Shown here: positions 1 through 8,437 of the stretch, piece after piece
Position numbering within the stretch: the stretch's first letter is position 1
Layout: every line of letters begins with the position of its first letter
Source of the DNA: Bacillota bacterium
GTDB taxonomy: Bacteria > Bacillota > Clostridia > Peptostreptococcales > Anaerovoracaceae
DNA length: 35,641 bases
Reading direction: 5' to 3'
NCBI GenBank assembly: GCA_017433375.1
Contig: JAFRHG010000025.1
Span: 1-35,641, forward strand
Made by a program: the position numbers and the translations under genes
The notes under the pieces: generated by a model
Seen by the model: only the letters and a program-made list of their open reading frames with translations
The model's database searches: none
What the model was told of the DNA's origin: nothing

Positions 1-138
1 CCGGGCCGCTGTCAGCCGGCCCCGATGTGACGGCAGCTGCTTCGGCAGTACCAAACGTGGGAGGCGGAAACGCCGTTTACCACGGGCCAGTCACAAGCTC
101 CCACCTCAGGGCCTCAGCCCAGGTGGTGAGTAGTTGAC
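1..138 (+). mobile_element. Right end of an IS200/IS605-like element (partial, runs off window)
   Basis: Positions 95-138 have the layout of an IS200/IS605 right end: AAGCTCCCACCT, an inner GGGC/GCCC stem (109-112 with 117-120), an outer CCACCT/AGGTGG stem (101-106 with 121-126), then GAGTAGTTGAC. One plus-strand frame is open from base 3 to a TGA at 135-137 and would be the C-terminal tail of a TnpB-like protein, ending in ASAQVVSS. In this family the omega RNA spans the right end and takes its guide from the flank, here the bases after 138. The layout matches the element at the other end of the window, read on the opposite strand, but the sequence differs. Family assignment rests on the hairpin and the terminal bases only; no catalytic part of TnpB is inside the window. 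Confidence 0.5.
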
Positions 139-582
139 TGTCATAAGTATGATCCTTTCCCTTCGCTTCGGCGGTGGCCGGCCGCCGGAAAGCACGACTC
201 ATGATGCGCATCAACGTTCTTCTGTTATTAACTTTACGCCGCAGATTCCGATTCTCTTTTTCTTTTTTTCCATTGGCGGCACCAGCGATAATGGCCTTAT
301 CCTCTCGAGGTATGCGACTGGAAAATAATGTCAATTTCTGTATGGAGCGAAAAGGGCTCCGAAATTATACAGAACGAAGCGGGCATGGATGGGTTGCCGG
401 TCATGCAAAGGCAATCCCGAAGGCGAGGACGATCCTTGGGGTCCCGGCATCCGGGTATAACAAGAACGATCCGGCCCGCGGGTATAACAAGAGCAACCCC
501 GAAACATCGGGGTTGCTCTGTTGCAGTTGTGTCGTTTGATCAGTCAGCCTTGACTGCTCTGTGTTCGATCAGAGAGGATGTC
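139..582. other. Non-coding stretch with small inverted and direct repeats
   Basis: I see no convincing gene here. Visible are a palindrome TGATGCGCATCA (203-214); a nested hairpin with outer arms TCTGTAT (337-343) and ATACAGA (367-373) and inner arms GGAGC/GCTCC; one AAAGGCAA copy (407-414); and a 13-bp direct repeat GGGTATAACAAGA at 453-465 and 480-492. The outer arms of the nested hairpin are 30 bp apart start to start, the same offset as the half-sites of the arrays at 13034 and 33291. An open frame on the minus strand (77-334) has no good start or binding site and was not called. Confidence 0.5.
491..518 (-). terminator. Probable terminator after the MBG-repeat gene
   Basis: A perfect 12-bp stem (GAGCAACCCCGA, 491-502, with its complement at 507-518) and a 4-base loop lies 65 bp beyond the stop of the minus-strand MBG gene. 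On the minus strand it is followed by TTGTTATA, a modest U-rich tail. The plus side lacks a T run. Confidence 0.7.
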
Positions 583-3500
583 TTACTGGACATTCACCTC
601 GACCGTCTGCCAGATGCCGTTGGCTGCCAGGACGTAGAGTCTGCACCAGCCGGTACCGACGCCCGTGATGGTTCCATCCGGGGTTACGGTTGCGACGGCG
701 GGAACTTCACTCTTGTATCTGATCTTTGAGGTGTGGATACCGTTGACCAGCTTCTTGCCCTTCTTGACCTTCTTTACCTTGGCGCTCAGCTTGAACGTGC
801 CGCCCTTGCTGACCGTTACGTTCGTCGCGGAAGCCTTGATGCTCTTCGGGTTCGTGTACTTGCCGCTCACGTTGCCGGTGCAGAAGTGGCTGAGCTCAGA
901 CTGTGCGATCTGCTTGCCAGAACTGTCCAGAGCTACGACATAGAACTTGTAGAAGTTTCTCTTCTTCAGCTTCTTGATCTTCGTGCTGGTCTTGTTTCCG
1001 CCGACCGTCTTGTAATACTTCGGGGTATAGGTCTTCTTCTTGGTGTTGCAGTGCGCGTAGTAGATATCATACTTCGCCGCACCGGTCACGCCGTTCCAGT
1101 AAAGGGTACCCTTCTTGGAGCCGGCCTTTGCCTTTGCAACCAGTGCGGTAAACTTGTCATTCACCGTCAAGGTGCCGGACTTGTAGTTGATGTCATAGTT
1201 GTCCGCCGACAGCCCGGAAATGTTGATCTTGTACTTGCCAGGCTTGCCGTACTGAGCATACGTGTAGGTATACTTGATGGTGCCGTTCACAACAGGGACT
1301 GTTTCTCCCTCGTTATTCTTATACTTGTCAGGCTTTCCATTAACCATATCCGTGTTGAACGGCGTTTCTCCCAGGTCATACTTCTTTGCATACTCCGGAA
1401 TGGACTTGCCATTCTTCAGGCCAGTGTAGAACACGCCGGCGTTGTTGGGCTTGTCCCCATAAAGGATATACCTGTCAATTGCGGTAACGGTCAGCGGGGC
1501 CTTGGCGATAACCATTTCGTTAAATAACGGACTGGTTCCCTCGCCAATTTTGTAGTTCATGCTTCTGTTCACGTCGCCTTCATAAGAAAGCTTTCCCGCT
1601 TCAAATCCATACGTACCTGCATTGATCGGCGGAATGAGATCCTCACCATCTTCCACCATCAGGTATGCGATGACTGTGCATTCCTGCTGCTTATCCGGCC
1701 CCTGCAGGTTTTCGTCATCCATCTTCACTGAGGGTTCCTGCCAGCATGCATTATACGTCTTCTTCAAGCCGGTCCATACAAGGGCTCCCACCTGATACTG
1801 GTCAATCTTGTGCGTCACTTCCCAATGTGCGACTTTCTTATCTGTGATCGTATTCGTTTCCGGATCCAGCAGGCACAGGGAGTAGTTATAGGGATCGCTG
1901 AGTTCAGCCGTATAGATCTCATAGATTCCCGCATCGATGTATTGTCTGTCGGTATCGATGTCCTCAGGATAACCGGTGTGGTGTCCGTCGTTTTCCCAAT
2001 GCTTCATCGACGTGCAGCCTACCGTAACATCACAGTCAAAGGTCTCGCCTCTGTTGGATGTCTGAAGGTTGGTCACCTCCGCGATTGGCTCCTGCTCCTC
2101 GCCGTTGTAGGTAACTGACATGCTGGGTTTGTCCTCGTCACCCGCAAAGGGGATCTCCGCATCCGGAGCCGCGGAATCGCCCACATACCATCTCAGCTTG
2201 ACGGGCCGCGGCACGATCTCATATTTTGTACCTTTCTGGTCTCTCGTATAGTCGGGATTGCTGAAATTGATGTCCCTGACCGTATAGGTCTCAACCTCTA
2301 CCGCGTTGTTGTCCCCTTCTACAGTGACCTCACAGGTGTCCAAAGTCTTCGTGTCGACGGGAGTTTCCAGTTCTTCCGGAATGATCCCTGCTTTCGGAGT
2401 CTGTTTCTTCCCATTGAACACCAATTTGGGAAGGCCTTCTTCAACCGGAACCAGAATGTATGCTCCATCCTGTACTTCCCCTTTCTCCGGATCAGCTGTA
2501 CCGTTTACAAGTTCTCCATACTTATCATACTTGTACTGATACCATAAGAGTTCGACCTCTTTTGGCTCGATCTTGAACTGATAGGAATACTTGCTCTTCT
2601 TGAGTTTGTAGTTTTTAGCTTGTTTACCGATCAGCCCCGTGGTCGGGGGGTCAACCGTATCATCCCTCTCCACGACGGCATTATATGTGCCGGCATGAAT
2701 AGCGACATCCTTATCCTCATCCTCTACTTTAGAAGTCTTGCTTCCGGTGATCTGAACATCCGGTTCGCAGTCATCTCCGGAGAACACGCCGATGATTTCG
2801 ACCGTTGGCTGATGGATCTCTCCATCGTAGACAAAACTGTTGTCCGCGAACTTGATGCTTACCTCCGCAGGAACGATCTCAAAGGATGTCTTGTCGTAAT
2901 CCGGATTAATCACATAATTGTCACTGGAAAGGGCGGTTGCTTTTGCATAATACACTCCGACATCCTTTGACTCCGCAGGCGTTTCACATGTCGCATCGCT
3001 GAAAGTCTCGATCTGCGTTACGTCACATGAATCTCCCGATACCAAGTCCTCCTGATTTACCGTTGCCTCCGGAGTCTGGACATCTCCGTTATAAGTGAGT
3101 ACACGGGGATCAAAAACTATACGAACCGCCTTCGGGGTAATCTTGAATTCTTTATTCAATGTCCCTTCACTGATAACATAGTTGTCCGCATCTCTGCCGC
3201 TCAGTACTGCCGTCGCCGTATGGGTCCCAACTTCACTCTCTCCTGTTGCAGCGACACTAACCTGATCACCACTCATGACAGCATCGGTCGGAATCGAAAC
3301 GCTTGGCGCCTGCTCCTGTCCGTTATAGGTGAACTCTGTGGTACTCCCCCACTGTACGTTGATAGTTCTCGGGGTAATGGAGAAATCCGTCCAGACACGC
3401 CATCCGCCCCCTTCACCGCGAATACTCACATCCGCATAGGCTTTGTAATCTCCCACTGCCTTCGGCGCGGTTGTGCTGCCATACGAAGTGCCATTTCGGC

Positions 3501-3816
3501 CTTCATAGTAAATCGTTCCAAAACTGATTCCGGTGCGACCACCATAGTTCTTTGTTGCAGCGTGTGTTGAACCATTATAGACAATGTCATCCACACTCAA
3601 GCCGATATTAAAACCTGACCAATACTCACACTCACTTGTCCAGCATTCCATGTATACAGACTGAGCACTATCGGTCGTCACATACCTCGGACAATCACTT
3701 GAGTTGTGATCTGGCGTATGGCTGATGGGATCTGCAGCATACGCCATACCCGCCGTGGCTGCCACCATGGCCAGCGCCATCATCAAGATGACCAGCAGCC
3801 GTTTTCTAACTTTCAT
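583..3816 (-). CDS. Secreted multi-MBG-domain surface protein
   Basis: A 1077-residue exported protein. Residues 1-28 form a signal peptide (MKVRKR, then a hydrophobic run ending AYAA). The body repeats an MBG/Ig-like module about seven times, each marked by YNG-x-x-Q-x-P or close variants (YNGQEQAPS, YNGDVQTPE, YDGEIHQPT, FNGKKQTPK, YNGEEQEPI) followed by a beta strand ending in KITPK or EIVPR. The last 200 residues are Lys-rich: a fibronectin-III-like part (VTGAAKYDIYY) and a bacterial Ig-like domain (VATVTPDGTITGVGTG). There is no LPXTG motif or SLH domain, so the anchor is unclear. Such proteins are usually adhesins or matrix proteins; that role is inferred. The start is set by GGAGGAGG just upstream. 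It is transcribed alone, away from the kinase at 4077, and carries a structured leader. Confidence 0.9.
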   Translation of the reverse strand: MKVRKRLLVILMMALAMVAATAGMAYAADPISHTPDHNSSDCPRYVTTDSAQSVYMECWTSECEYWSGFNIGLSVDDIVYNGSTHAATKNYGGRTGISFGTIYYEGRNGTSYGSTTAPKAVGDYKAYADVSIRGEGGGWRVWTDFSITPRTINVQWGSTTEFTYNGQEQAPSVSIPTDAVMSGDQVSVAATGESEVGTHTATAVLSGRDADNYVISEGTLNKEFKITPKAVRIVFDPRVLTYNGDVQTPEATVNQEDLVSGDSCDVTQIETFSDATCETPAESKDVGVYYAKATALSSDNYVINPDYDKTSFEIVPAEVSIKFADNSFVYDGEIHQPTVEIIGVFSGDDCEPDVQITGSKTSKVEDEDKDVAIHAGTYNAVVERDDTVDPPTTGLIGKQAKNYKLKKSKYSYQFKIEPKEVELLWYQYKYDKYGELVNGTADPEKGEVQDGAYILVPVEEGLPKLVFNGKKQTPKAGIIPEELETPVDTKTLDTCEVTVEGDNNAVEVETYTVRDINFSNPDYTRDQKGTKYEIVPRPVKLRWYVGDSAAPDAEIPFAGDEDKPSMSVTYNGEEQEPIAEVTNLQTSNRGETFDCDVTVGCTSMKHWENDGHHTGYPEDIDTDRQYIDAGIYEIYTAELSDPYNYSLCLLDPETNTITDKKVAHWEVTHKIDQYQVGALVWTGLKKTYNACWQEPSVKMDDENLQGPDKQQECTVIAYLMVEDGEDLIPPINAGTYGFEAGKLSYEGDVNRSMNYKIGEGTSPLFNEMVIAKAPLTVTAIDRYILYGDKPNNAGVFYTGLKNGKSIPEYAKKYDLGETPFNTDMVNGKPDKYKNNEGETVPVVNGTIKYTYTYAQYGKPGKYKINISGLSADNYDINYKSGTLTVNDKFTALVAKAKAGSKKGTLYWNGVTGAAKYDIYYAHCNTKKKTYTPKYYKTVGGNKTSTKIKKLKKRNFYKFYVVALDSSGKQIAQSELSHFCTGNVSGKYTNPKSIKASATNVTVSKGGTFKLSAKVKKVKKGKKLVNGIHTSKIRYKSEVPAVATVTPDGTITGVGTGWCRLYVLAANGIWQTVEVNVQ

Positions 3817-3915
3817 AATCCTCCTCCTTAAACTTTTGTGCCTAAACTTACTGCGATGTCAGGCACACCCCTTTTGACGGCTTCACGGGCATAGCCCGCC
3901 GCAGTGCCTGAAAAT
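3817..3915 (-). promoter_or_regulatory. Leader of the MBG gene with mutually exclusive stems (possible riboswitch or attenuator)
   Basis: In the minus-strand mRNA three segments occur in order: TCAGGCAC (3911-3904), GTGCCTGA (3866-3859) and TTAGGCAC (3845-3838). The middle one can pair with the first (8/8) or with the third (7/8), but not both at once. The third segment lies about 10 nt before the GGAGGAGG binding site, so the choice could control translation. Between the first two are a GGGC-ATA-GCCC hairpin and a CTGCG (3904-3900) that can pair with CGCAG (3855-3851). I do not recognise a known riboswitch class; the GEMM-I c-di-GMP core is absent. Confidence 0.5.
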
Positions 3916-3968
3916 ACATGTCTATTTTACTCTTTTCAGAGGTGTAATAGAAGAATAGAAATATGGGC

Positions 3969-3983
3969 GTGACAATATGTCAC
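3969..3983. promoter_or_regulatory. Operator-like palindrome in the divergent intergenic region
   Basis: GTGACA (3969-3974) and TGTCAC (3978-3983) form an inverted repeat separated by three bases. It lies between the minus-strand MBG gene and the plus-strand kinase gene, a usual place for a dimeric regulator to control both. It resembles a CRP/FNR-type dyad only loosely. Confidence 0.4.
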
Positions 3984-4044
3984 ACCAATATATTGACAGG
4001 GTTTCCATTTAATAACAATTTTGCCCTCGAGGGTTGCCTTTGTA

Positions 4045-4053
4045 TGGTATAAT
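4045..4053 (+). promoter_or_regulatory. Extended -10 promoter of the LytS-like kinase gene
   Basis: TGGTATAAT is a perfect extended -10 (TG-n-TATAAT), 23 bp before the kinase start. No good -35 lies 17 bp upstream, as is common with extended -10 promoters. One TTGCCTTT copy (4034-4041) sits directly upstream, within the sigma-contact region. Confidence 0.7.
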
Positions 4054-4076
4054 GCCGGTACGGAGGACTTGCAGCG

Positions 4077-5402
4077 ATGATCATGCCTGTAGTTGACATC
4101 ATTAATCTGATAACCGCATCCAGCGGGCTCATGCTGGCCCTGATCTGCCTGAGCATGTCCGTCAGGACGCGTATGATGGACTCCTGGGGGCGCAGGTTCT
4201 TTACCATTTTCTTTTCCCTGCTGTTCCTGTATGTCGCCTTCGACCTGGCGGAACTGATCAGTACGGATCTGATGGGCAAAGGCAATCCCGCCCTCTCTCA
4301 GCTGTTCCTGTTCCTCAGCTCCATGTTCTCCTCCATGCTGATGCCCATGATCATGGTGCTGATGCTGCATTTCACGGGGGAGCCGCTGCGGGGGAACCGG
4401 ACCTTCTATGCTGTCCTCGGGGTATGGATCGTCTACACGGTTCTCCTCATCGTGACCCAGTTCACCGACTTCATCTACTACTTCACCGAGGACAACGAGT
4501 ATCACCGGGGACCCTATTATCCCCTGCTGCTGATTCCGCCTGTCGTCATCATGATCATCATCCTGATCGCCCTGCTGCGCAGGCGCAGCCAGCTCACCGG
4601 ACGGCAGTTCAGTTCTTTCCTTGTATATATTCTCCTGCCCCTCGCCTGCATGCTGATCCAGATGCGGTTTTACGGGGTCCTGATCATCGTGCTGGGCTCC
4701 TGTCTGGCGGCCCTGTTCATGTTCGCCCAGATCCTCACGGAGCAGGCGGAGAGGATCGCCCGCCAGCGGGAGGAAAACGCGAAACTCCTGGCCGATAACC
4801 GACTGCTGCAGATGCGGCCCCACTTCATCTATAACACCCTGATGAGCATCTACTACCTGTGCGCAAAGGATTCCGAAAAGGCGCAGCAGGTGATCCTGGA
4901 CTTTTCCAGCTATCTGCGAAAGAACTTTACCGCCATTTCCAATACGGGCACCATTCCCTTCACGGAAGAGCTGGAACATACCCGGGCCTATCTGGTGGTG
5001 GAGGAAGCCCGCTTCGAGGATCTCCTTTCCGTGCGGTTCTCCACGCCCCACGTCAACTTCCGCATGCCGGCCCTCACCCTGCAGCCGGTGGTGGAAAACG
5101 CCGTGAAGTACGGCCTGGATCCCGAGGCGGATCCCCTTCTGATCGAGGTGAAGACCCAGGGCACGGACAAAGAGCATGTGGTGATCGTGGAGGACAACGG
5201 GACGGGGTTCGCTGACGGTACGGCCGGACCGGATGCCGACGAAGCCGGCGGACTCACCGACAGCCTGCCGGCGGACGCCGGATTCCACTTCGCCCTGGAC
5301 AACATCCGGCAGCGCCTGGATCAGGTCTGCGGCGGAAGCCTGGACATCGCTCCCCGGGAGGGCGGCGGCACCGTCGTTACCATTCATATTCCGAAAGAAT
5401 AA
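4077..5402 (+). CDS. LytS/YehU-type membrane sensor histidine kinase
   Basis: A 441-residue inner-membrane kinase. Residues 1-225 hold about six hydrophobic segments; a short charged helix (EQAERIARQREENAKLL) follows. The His_kinase (PF06580-type) phospho-acceptor is His249 in LQMRPHFIYNTL, typical of the LytS/YehU/AgrC-like group. The ATPase part has the N-box (LQPVVENAVKYG), the G1 box (VEDNGTGF) and a final FALDNIRQRL plus GGTVVTIHIP. GGAGG at 4062-4066 precedes ATG 4077; a second in-frame ATG at 4083 is possible. No response regulator gene is next to it, so the partner (normally LytTR-type) must be elsewhere. The ligand is unknown. Confidence 0.9.
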   Translation: MIMPVVDIINLITASSGLMLALICLSMSVRTRMMDSWGRRFFTIFFSLLFLYVAFDLAELISTDLMGKGNPALSQLFLFLSSMFSSMLMPMIMVLMLHFTGEPLRGNRTFYAVLGVWIVYTVLLIVTQFTDFIYYFTEDNEYHRGPYYPLLLIPPVVIMIIILIALLRRRSQLTGRQFSSFLVYILLPLACMLIQMRFYGVLIIVLGSCLAALFMFAQILTEQAERIARQREENAKLLADNRLLQMRPHFIYNTLMSIYYLCAKDSEKAQQVILDFSSYLRKNFTAISNTGTIPFTEELEHTRAYLVVEEARFEDLLSVRFSTPHVNFRMPALTLQPVVENAVKYGLDPEADPLLIEVKTQGTDKEHVVIVEDNGTGFADGTAGPDADEAGGLTDSLPADAGFHFALDNIRQRLDQVCGGSLDIAPREGGGTVVTIHIPKE

Positions 5403-5432
5403 CACCCCGGATAATCATCACTCCGGGGTGTT
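5401..5432. terminator. Bidirectional terminator overlapping two convergent stops
   Basis: AACACCCCGGA (5401-5411) pairs with TCCGGGGTGTT (5422-5432). The hairpin contains the end of the kinase stop codon (5400-5402) and the stop of the minus-strand CDF gene (5418-5420), so each gene ends inside the other's terminator. A TTGCCTTT copy begins two bases later (5434). Confidence 0.75.
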
Positions 5433-6431
5433 GTTGCCTTTGCCCGATTTCTGGCGCCTGCGCTCTTCCTGTTTCTCCAGATGGCGGATCAGTTCGTTGC
5501 GGCGGGCGCAGACTTCCTCCGGCGCGAGGACGTGGTACTCCTCGATGTCCGGGATGAGCTGGATGTAGATGCTGTCGAACTCGGCCTGCCCGGCCTCGGT
5601 GATTTCCCTGTGCACCTCCTGCATGCGGCTCAGGTCGATGGTGTTGCCCGCGGGCAGGAAGAAAACATCCGCCCAGACTTTGCGGCCGGTCTTGACCAGA
5701 TCCAGATAGGTCAGCCGGCAGCCTTCCCGGTTCAGGATCCCCTCGCAGACCGCGCAGACCTTTTCCTTGATCTCCTCGTCGGGGGCGAAGAGCACCAGGC
5801 TCCGCAGGGAATCAAAGATCATTTCCACCGGCTCCTTGATCAGGATGACGGCCAGGATGATGGCGATTCCCGGATCCACGTAGGGGCAGATGAAGGCCAG
5901 GGGCGTGCGCAAAAGCAGCAGGTTCAGCAGGAAGGCGCATCCGACGCCCAGGGTACTCAGGGCATCCAGCTTCCAGATGAACAGTTCCGCCTTGATGGAA
6001 GGCGAGGAGTACCTCTTCTGGAAGCGGCTGAGCGTCAGGTAGATCAGAACGCACCCTGCCGAGACCGCCAGCTCAAAGACGGCCACCATGGAGGCGTCCA
6101 CCTCGTTCCCGCCGGAGAGGATCGTCTTCACGCAGTTGATCACCAGGACCACATCGACGCCCAGAAGGATGCTGTACTTGATCAGCACGAAAAGGGACTC
6201 CACCTGAGCGAATCCGAAGGGCCGTTTCTCCGTGGTCGGCCTGTACAGCAGCGGCACCAGAACGATGAAGGGTCCGATCATCACCAGATCCGCGATATCG
6301 TAGACGCAGTCCATGAGCACCGCCTTGGATCCGGTGTAGATGGCAAAGAAAACCTCCGCCAGAAGGAAGGCGATGCTTCCGGCCAGCGAGAGGTTAAGGA
6401 TTCGTTTTTCCGTTTTCAGATTGTTATCCAT
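5418..6431 (-). CDS. Cation diffusion facilitator (CDF) family metal transporter
   Basis: A 337-residue membrane protein with six hydrophobic segments in the CDF arrangement and a C-terminal cytoplasmic domain. The family metal site normally uses Asp/His pairs in TM2 and TM5; here TM2 reads MDCVYDIAD and TM5 reads KLDALSTLG, so the acidic residues are present. Family members export divalent metals (Zn, Fe, Mn, Co) in exchange for protons; the metal cannot be told from this sequence. The start at 6431 follows GAGG at a 7-base distance; an upstream in-frame start would run into the macro-domain gene and lacks homology. It is the last gene of the ADP-ribose operon, 64 bp after the macro gene. 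Confidence 0.88.
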   Translation of the reverse strand: MDNNLKTEKRILNLSLAGSIAFLLAEVFFAIYTGSKAVLMDCVYDIADLVMIGPFIVLVPLLYRPTTEKRPFGFAQVESLFVLIKYSILLGVDVVLVINCVKTILSGGNEVDASMVAVFELAVSAGCVLIYLTLSRFQKRYSSPSIKAELFIWKLDALSTLGVGCAFLLNLLLLRTPLAFICPYVDPGIAIILAVILIKEPVEMIFDSLRSLVLFAPDEEIKEKVCAVCEGILNREGCRLTYLDLVKTGRKVWADVFFLPAGNTIDLSRMQEVHREITEAGQAEFDSIYIQLIPDIEEYHVLAPEEVCARRNELIRHLEKQEERRRQKSGKGNNTPE

Positions 6432-6495
6432 GGTTCGCCTCGCTTTGGTTCCACGGTTATCATAACCGGTGCGGGCAGTACTATCTTGCTGTGAT

Positions 6496-7545
6496 TTACT
6501 CTTCCCAGTCGTTCCCGTACCGGATGGGAAAAACCTCATCCTCCAGATCGTAGACTTCGAGTATCTCGTTGATGTTCCGGATGTTCAGTTCCCGCGTGTC
6601 CAGACAGTACCGGACCACCCGGTCGAAGCCCTCCACGTCCGACAGGGTGTAGCCCACCTTCCGGAGCAGCTCGACCGTCGTCACCGTGTTCAGTTCCAGG
6701 GCGATGGCCAGGGCCAGGATGGTCTTCTTCTTGGGGACGTAGTGTTCGTTGTTTTTGATTTTGCTGAAATTCTGCTTGGTCAGCTGGGCCGCCCGGTAGA
6801 CCTCCGGATCAGACATCCCCCGCTCTTCGATCAGGCGCAGAAGCATTTCCCGGAAGGACTCCGTGGATTCTTCCATGATATCCTTCAGGGGATCCGTGTC
6901 CACGGGTTTGGCCATGGCCTTTTTATAGTCTCCCGCCAGGTCGTACCAGTCCGGCAGCATCCCGCCGGCCAGGCGGAGGTCCCGGAGGGCGTAGCGCCGT
7001 TCCAGTTCCGCGGTGTATTCGTCATCAATAAAGGAAGGGACCGGGCCGAAGAGCCGCTCCACATTCCGGACCGCCTGCTTCGTGAACAGGACCAGAATGA
7101 CCTCCATCCTGTTCTCCGCCAGGAAGTCGGTGATCGCCCTCACCGCGATGGAGATGGCTTCCTTCAGCGGGTAGTTCAGGTTGCCGGTGGACAGGAGGGG
7201 GAAGGCAATGGATCTGCATTTCTTCTTTTTGGCCAAAAGCAGGGACTCCCGGTAGGCGCTGTACAGAAAGTCCGCCTCCCCCAGCTTGCCGCCCTGCCAC
7301 TGGGGGCAGACGGCGTGGATGATCCATCTGGCCGGCAGGTCGTAACCGGAGGTGACCACGGCTTTTCCCATTTCGCAGCCGTCGGGATATCTGAGCCGCA
7401 GCTCCCCTTCCAGCCGCTCCTTTCCTCCAGCCCGGTAGAGTTTTTCACTGGTTCCCGGTCCCACCTGGAGAATGTTGTTCGCCGGCAGGACGACGGCGTC
7501 GGTGTTCACTCTTACGATATCCTGTCTGATGAAACGCAATGGCAT
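6496..7545 (-). CDS. Macro domain protein with C-terminal helix-turn-helix-like region
   Basis: A 349-residue two-part protein. Residues 1-165 are a macro (ADP-ribose-binding) domain: NTDAVVLPANN, then GPGTSEKLYRAGG, MGKAVVTSGYDLPARWIIHA, and a phosphate loop FPLLSTGNLNYP. The two glycine loops differ from the usual NxGG-GVxxA and STGIYGYP motifs, so hydrolase activity is not assured. Residues about 220-290 (EERGMSDPEVYRAAQLTKQN, then ALAIALELN) read as an XRE-like helix-turn-helix, with an ending typical of macro/XRE fusions. The start is ATG 7545, with AAAGGAG eight bases upstream; the GTG at 7554 is overlapped by that site. It lies 25 bp after the ADP-ribosylglycohydrolase gene, pointing to shared work on ADP-ribosyl groups. 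Confidence 0.85.
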   Translation of the reverse strand: MPLRFIRQDIVRVNTDAVVLPANNILQVGPGTSEKLYRAGGKERLEGELRLRYPDGCEMGKAVVTSGYDLPARWIIHAVCPQWQGGKLGEADFLYSAYRESLLLAKKKKCRSIAFPLLSTGNLNYPLKEAISIAVRAITDFLAENRMEVILVLFTKQAVRNVERLFGPVPSFIDDEYTAELERRYALRDLRLAGGMLPDWYDLAGDYKKAMAKPVDTDPLKDIMEESTESFREMLLRLIEERGMSDPEVYRAAQLTKQNFSKIKNNEHYVPKKKTILALAIALELNTVTTVELLRKVGYTLSDVEGFDRVVRYCLDTRELNIRNINEILEVYDLEDEVFPIRYGNDWEE

Positions 7546-7570
7546 GGCGATCACTCCTTTCCCCGGCGCC

Positions 7571-8377
7571 TCACATCTCCTTCGCCGCGAACTCCCGCAG
7601 GACCTCTCTCATGTCCCCTGGGAGCCGCGCTTCGCACTCGGCCTTCAGCTCTTCCGGCACGCCGTAGAAAGCCTCTCCTATGGAGCCGGCCATGGCACCG
7701 ATGGTGTCCGCGTCTCCGCCCAGGGACACGGCCGTCCGCACCACGTCCTCGAAATCCTTTCCTTCTCCAAAGGCAATGATGGCTTCGGGCACGCTCCCCT
7801 GGCAGGTCACATCGAATTGGTATCCCGGCCGGATCTCATCGCAGGTCCGGTCCAGATCGTAGCCGAATTCATCGGCGACGTATTCGAGTATGGCTTCCTT
7901 GGTGCTGCCGGTCCTGGCCAGGTAGATGGCGCTGGCGACAGACTCAGCGCCCTTGATCCCTTCCGGATGGTTGTGGGTCACCTCCGCCGACCAGCGGGCA
8001 AGGGTCCGGCAGTGGTCCAGATCCTCCCCCATCCATCCGGCCGCCGATACGCGCATCGCCGATCCGTTGCCGAGGCTGTTGTAGGGATCTCTTCCCCCGA
8101 ACATCAGCCACTTGTAAAACTTGCCGCCGTATCCCGCTCTGGGATACTGCTGTCCCCACTTGTGCATGGCGTTCACGAGCAGGTCCTTCACCTCCCCTTC
8201 ATCGTCCAGGACGAAGGTTGCCTTTGCTCTCAGCAGAGCGTCCGCCACGGCGATGGTCAAGACGCTGTCGTCGGTGAACCTGGACTCGGGAAGGAACAGC
8301 TCGAATTCCTTTGTCTTGCCCTCCCGGTCAAATTCGTATGGACTGCCGATGATGTCTCCTAAAATTGCTCCGTACAT
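7571..8377 (-). CDS. ADP-ribosylglycohydrolase family protein
   Basis: A 268-residue DraG/ARH-type enzyme, expected to remove ADP-ribose from modified protein side chains with two Mg ions. Both metal motifs are visible: FTDDSVLT near residue 35 and SLGGDADTIGAMAGSIG near residue 220, together with MYGAILGDIIGSPYEF at the N-terminus. The length fits the family. ATG 8377 is preceded by GGGAG at nine bases; an ATG-less extension to 8410 is less likely. It heads an operon with the macro-domain gene (25 bp) and a CDF transporter. The target ADP-ribosyltransferase is not in the window, so it may serve immunity, detoxification or housekeeping; the sequence does not decide. Confidence 0.88.
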   Translation of the reverse strand: MYGAILGDIIGSPYEFDREGKTKEFELFLPESRFTDDSVLTIAVADALLRAKATFVLDDEGEVKDLLVNAMHKWGQQYPRAGYGGKFYKWLMFGGRDPYNSLGNGSAMRVSAAGWMGEDLDHCRTLARWSAEVTHNHPEGIKGAESVASAIYLARTGSTKEAILEYVADEFGYDLDRTCDEIRPGYQFDVTCQGSVPEAIIAFGEGKDFEDVVRTAVSLGGDADTIGAMAGSIGEAFYGVPEELKAECEARLPGDMREVLREFAAKEM

Positions 8378-8437
8378 ATGATCACGCTCCCTTCTTATGT
8401 TCTTCGTCAACTATAGGATAGCACACAGGCAAAAGGA

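Noticed and set aside
77-334. A minus-strand frame of about 85 codons near the left edge
   Set aside because: No ATG or good binding site, and it crosses the IS605-like right-end hairpin. A basic, low-complexity translation does not support a gene.
3817-3915. Known c-di-GMP-I (GEMM) riboswitch
   Set aside because: The conserved GEMM core and tetraloop receptor sequences are not present. I therefore leave the leader unclassified.
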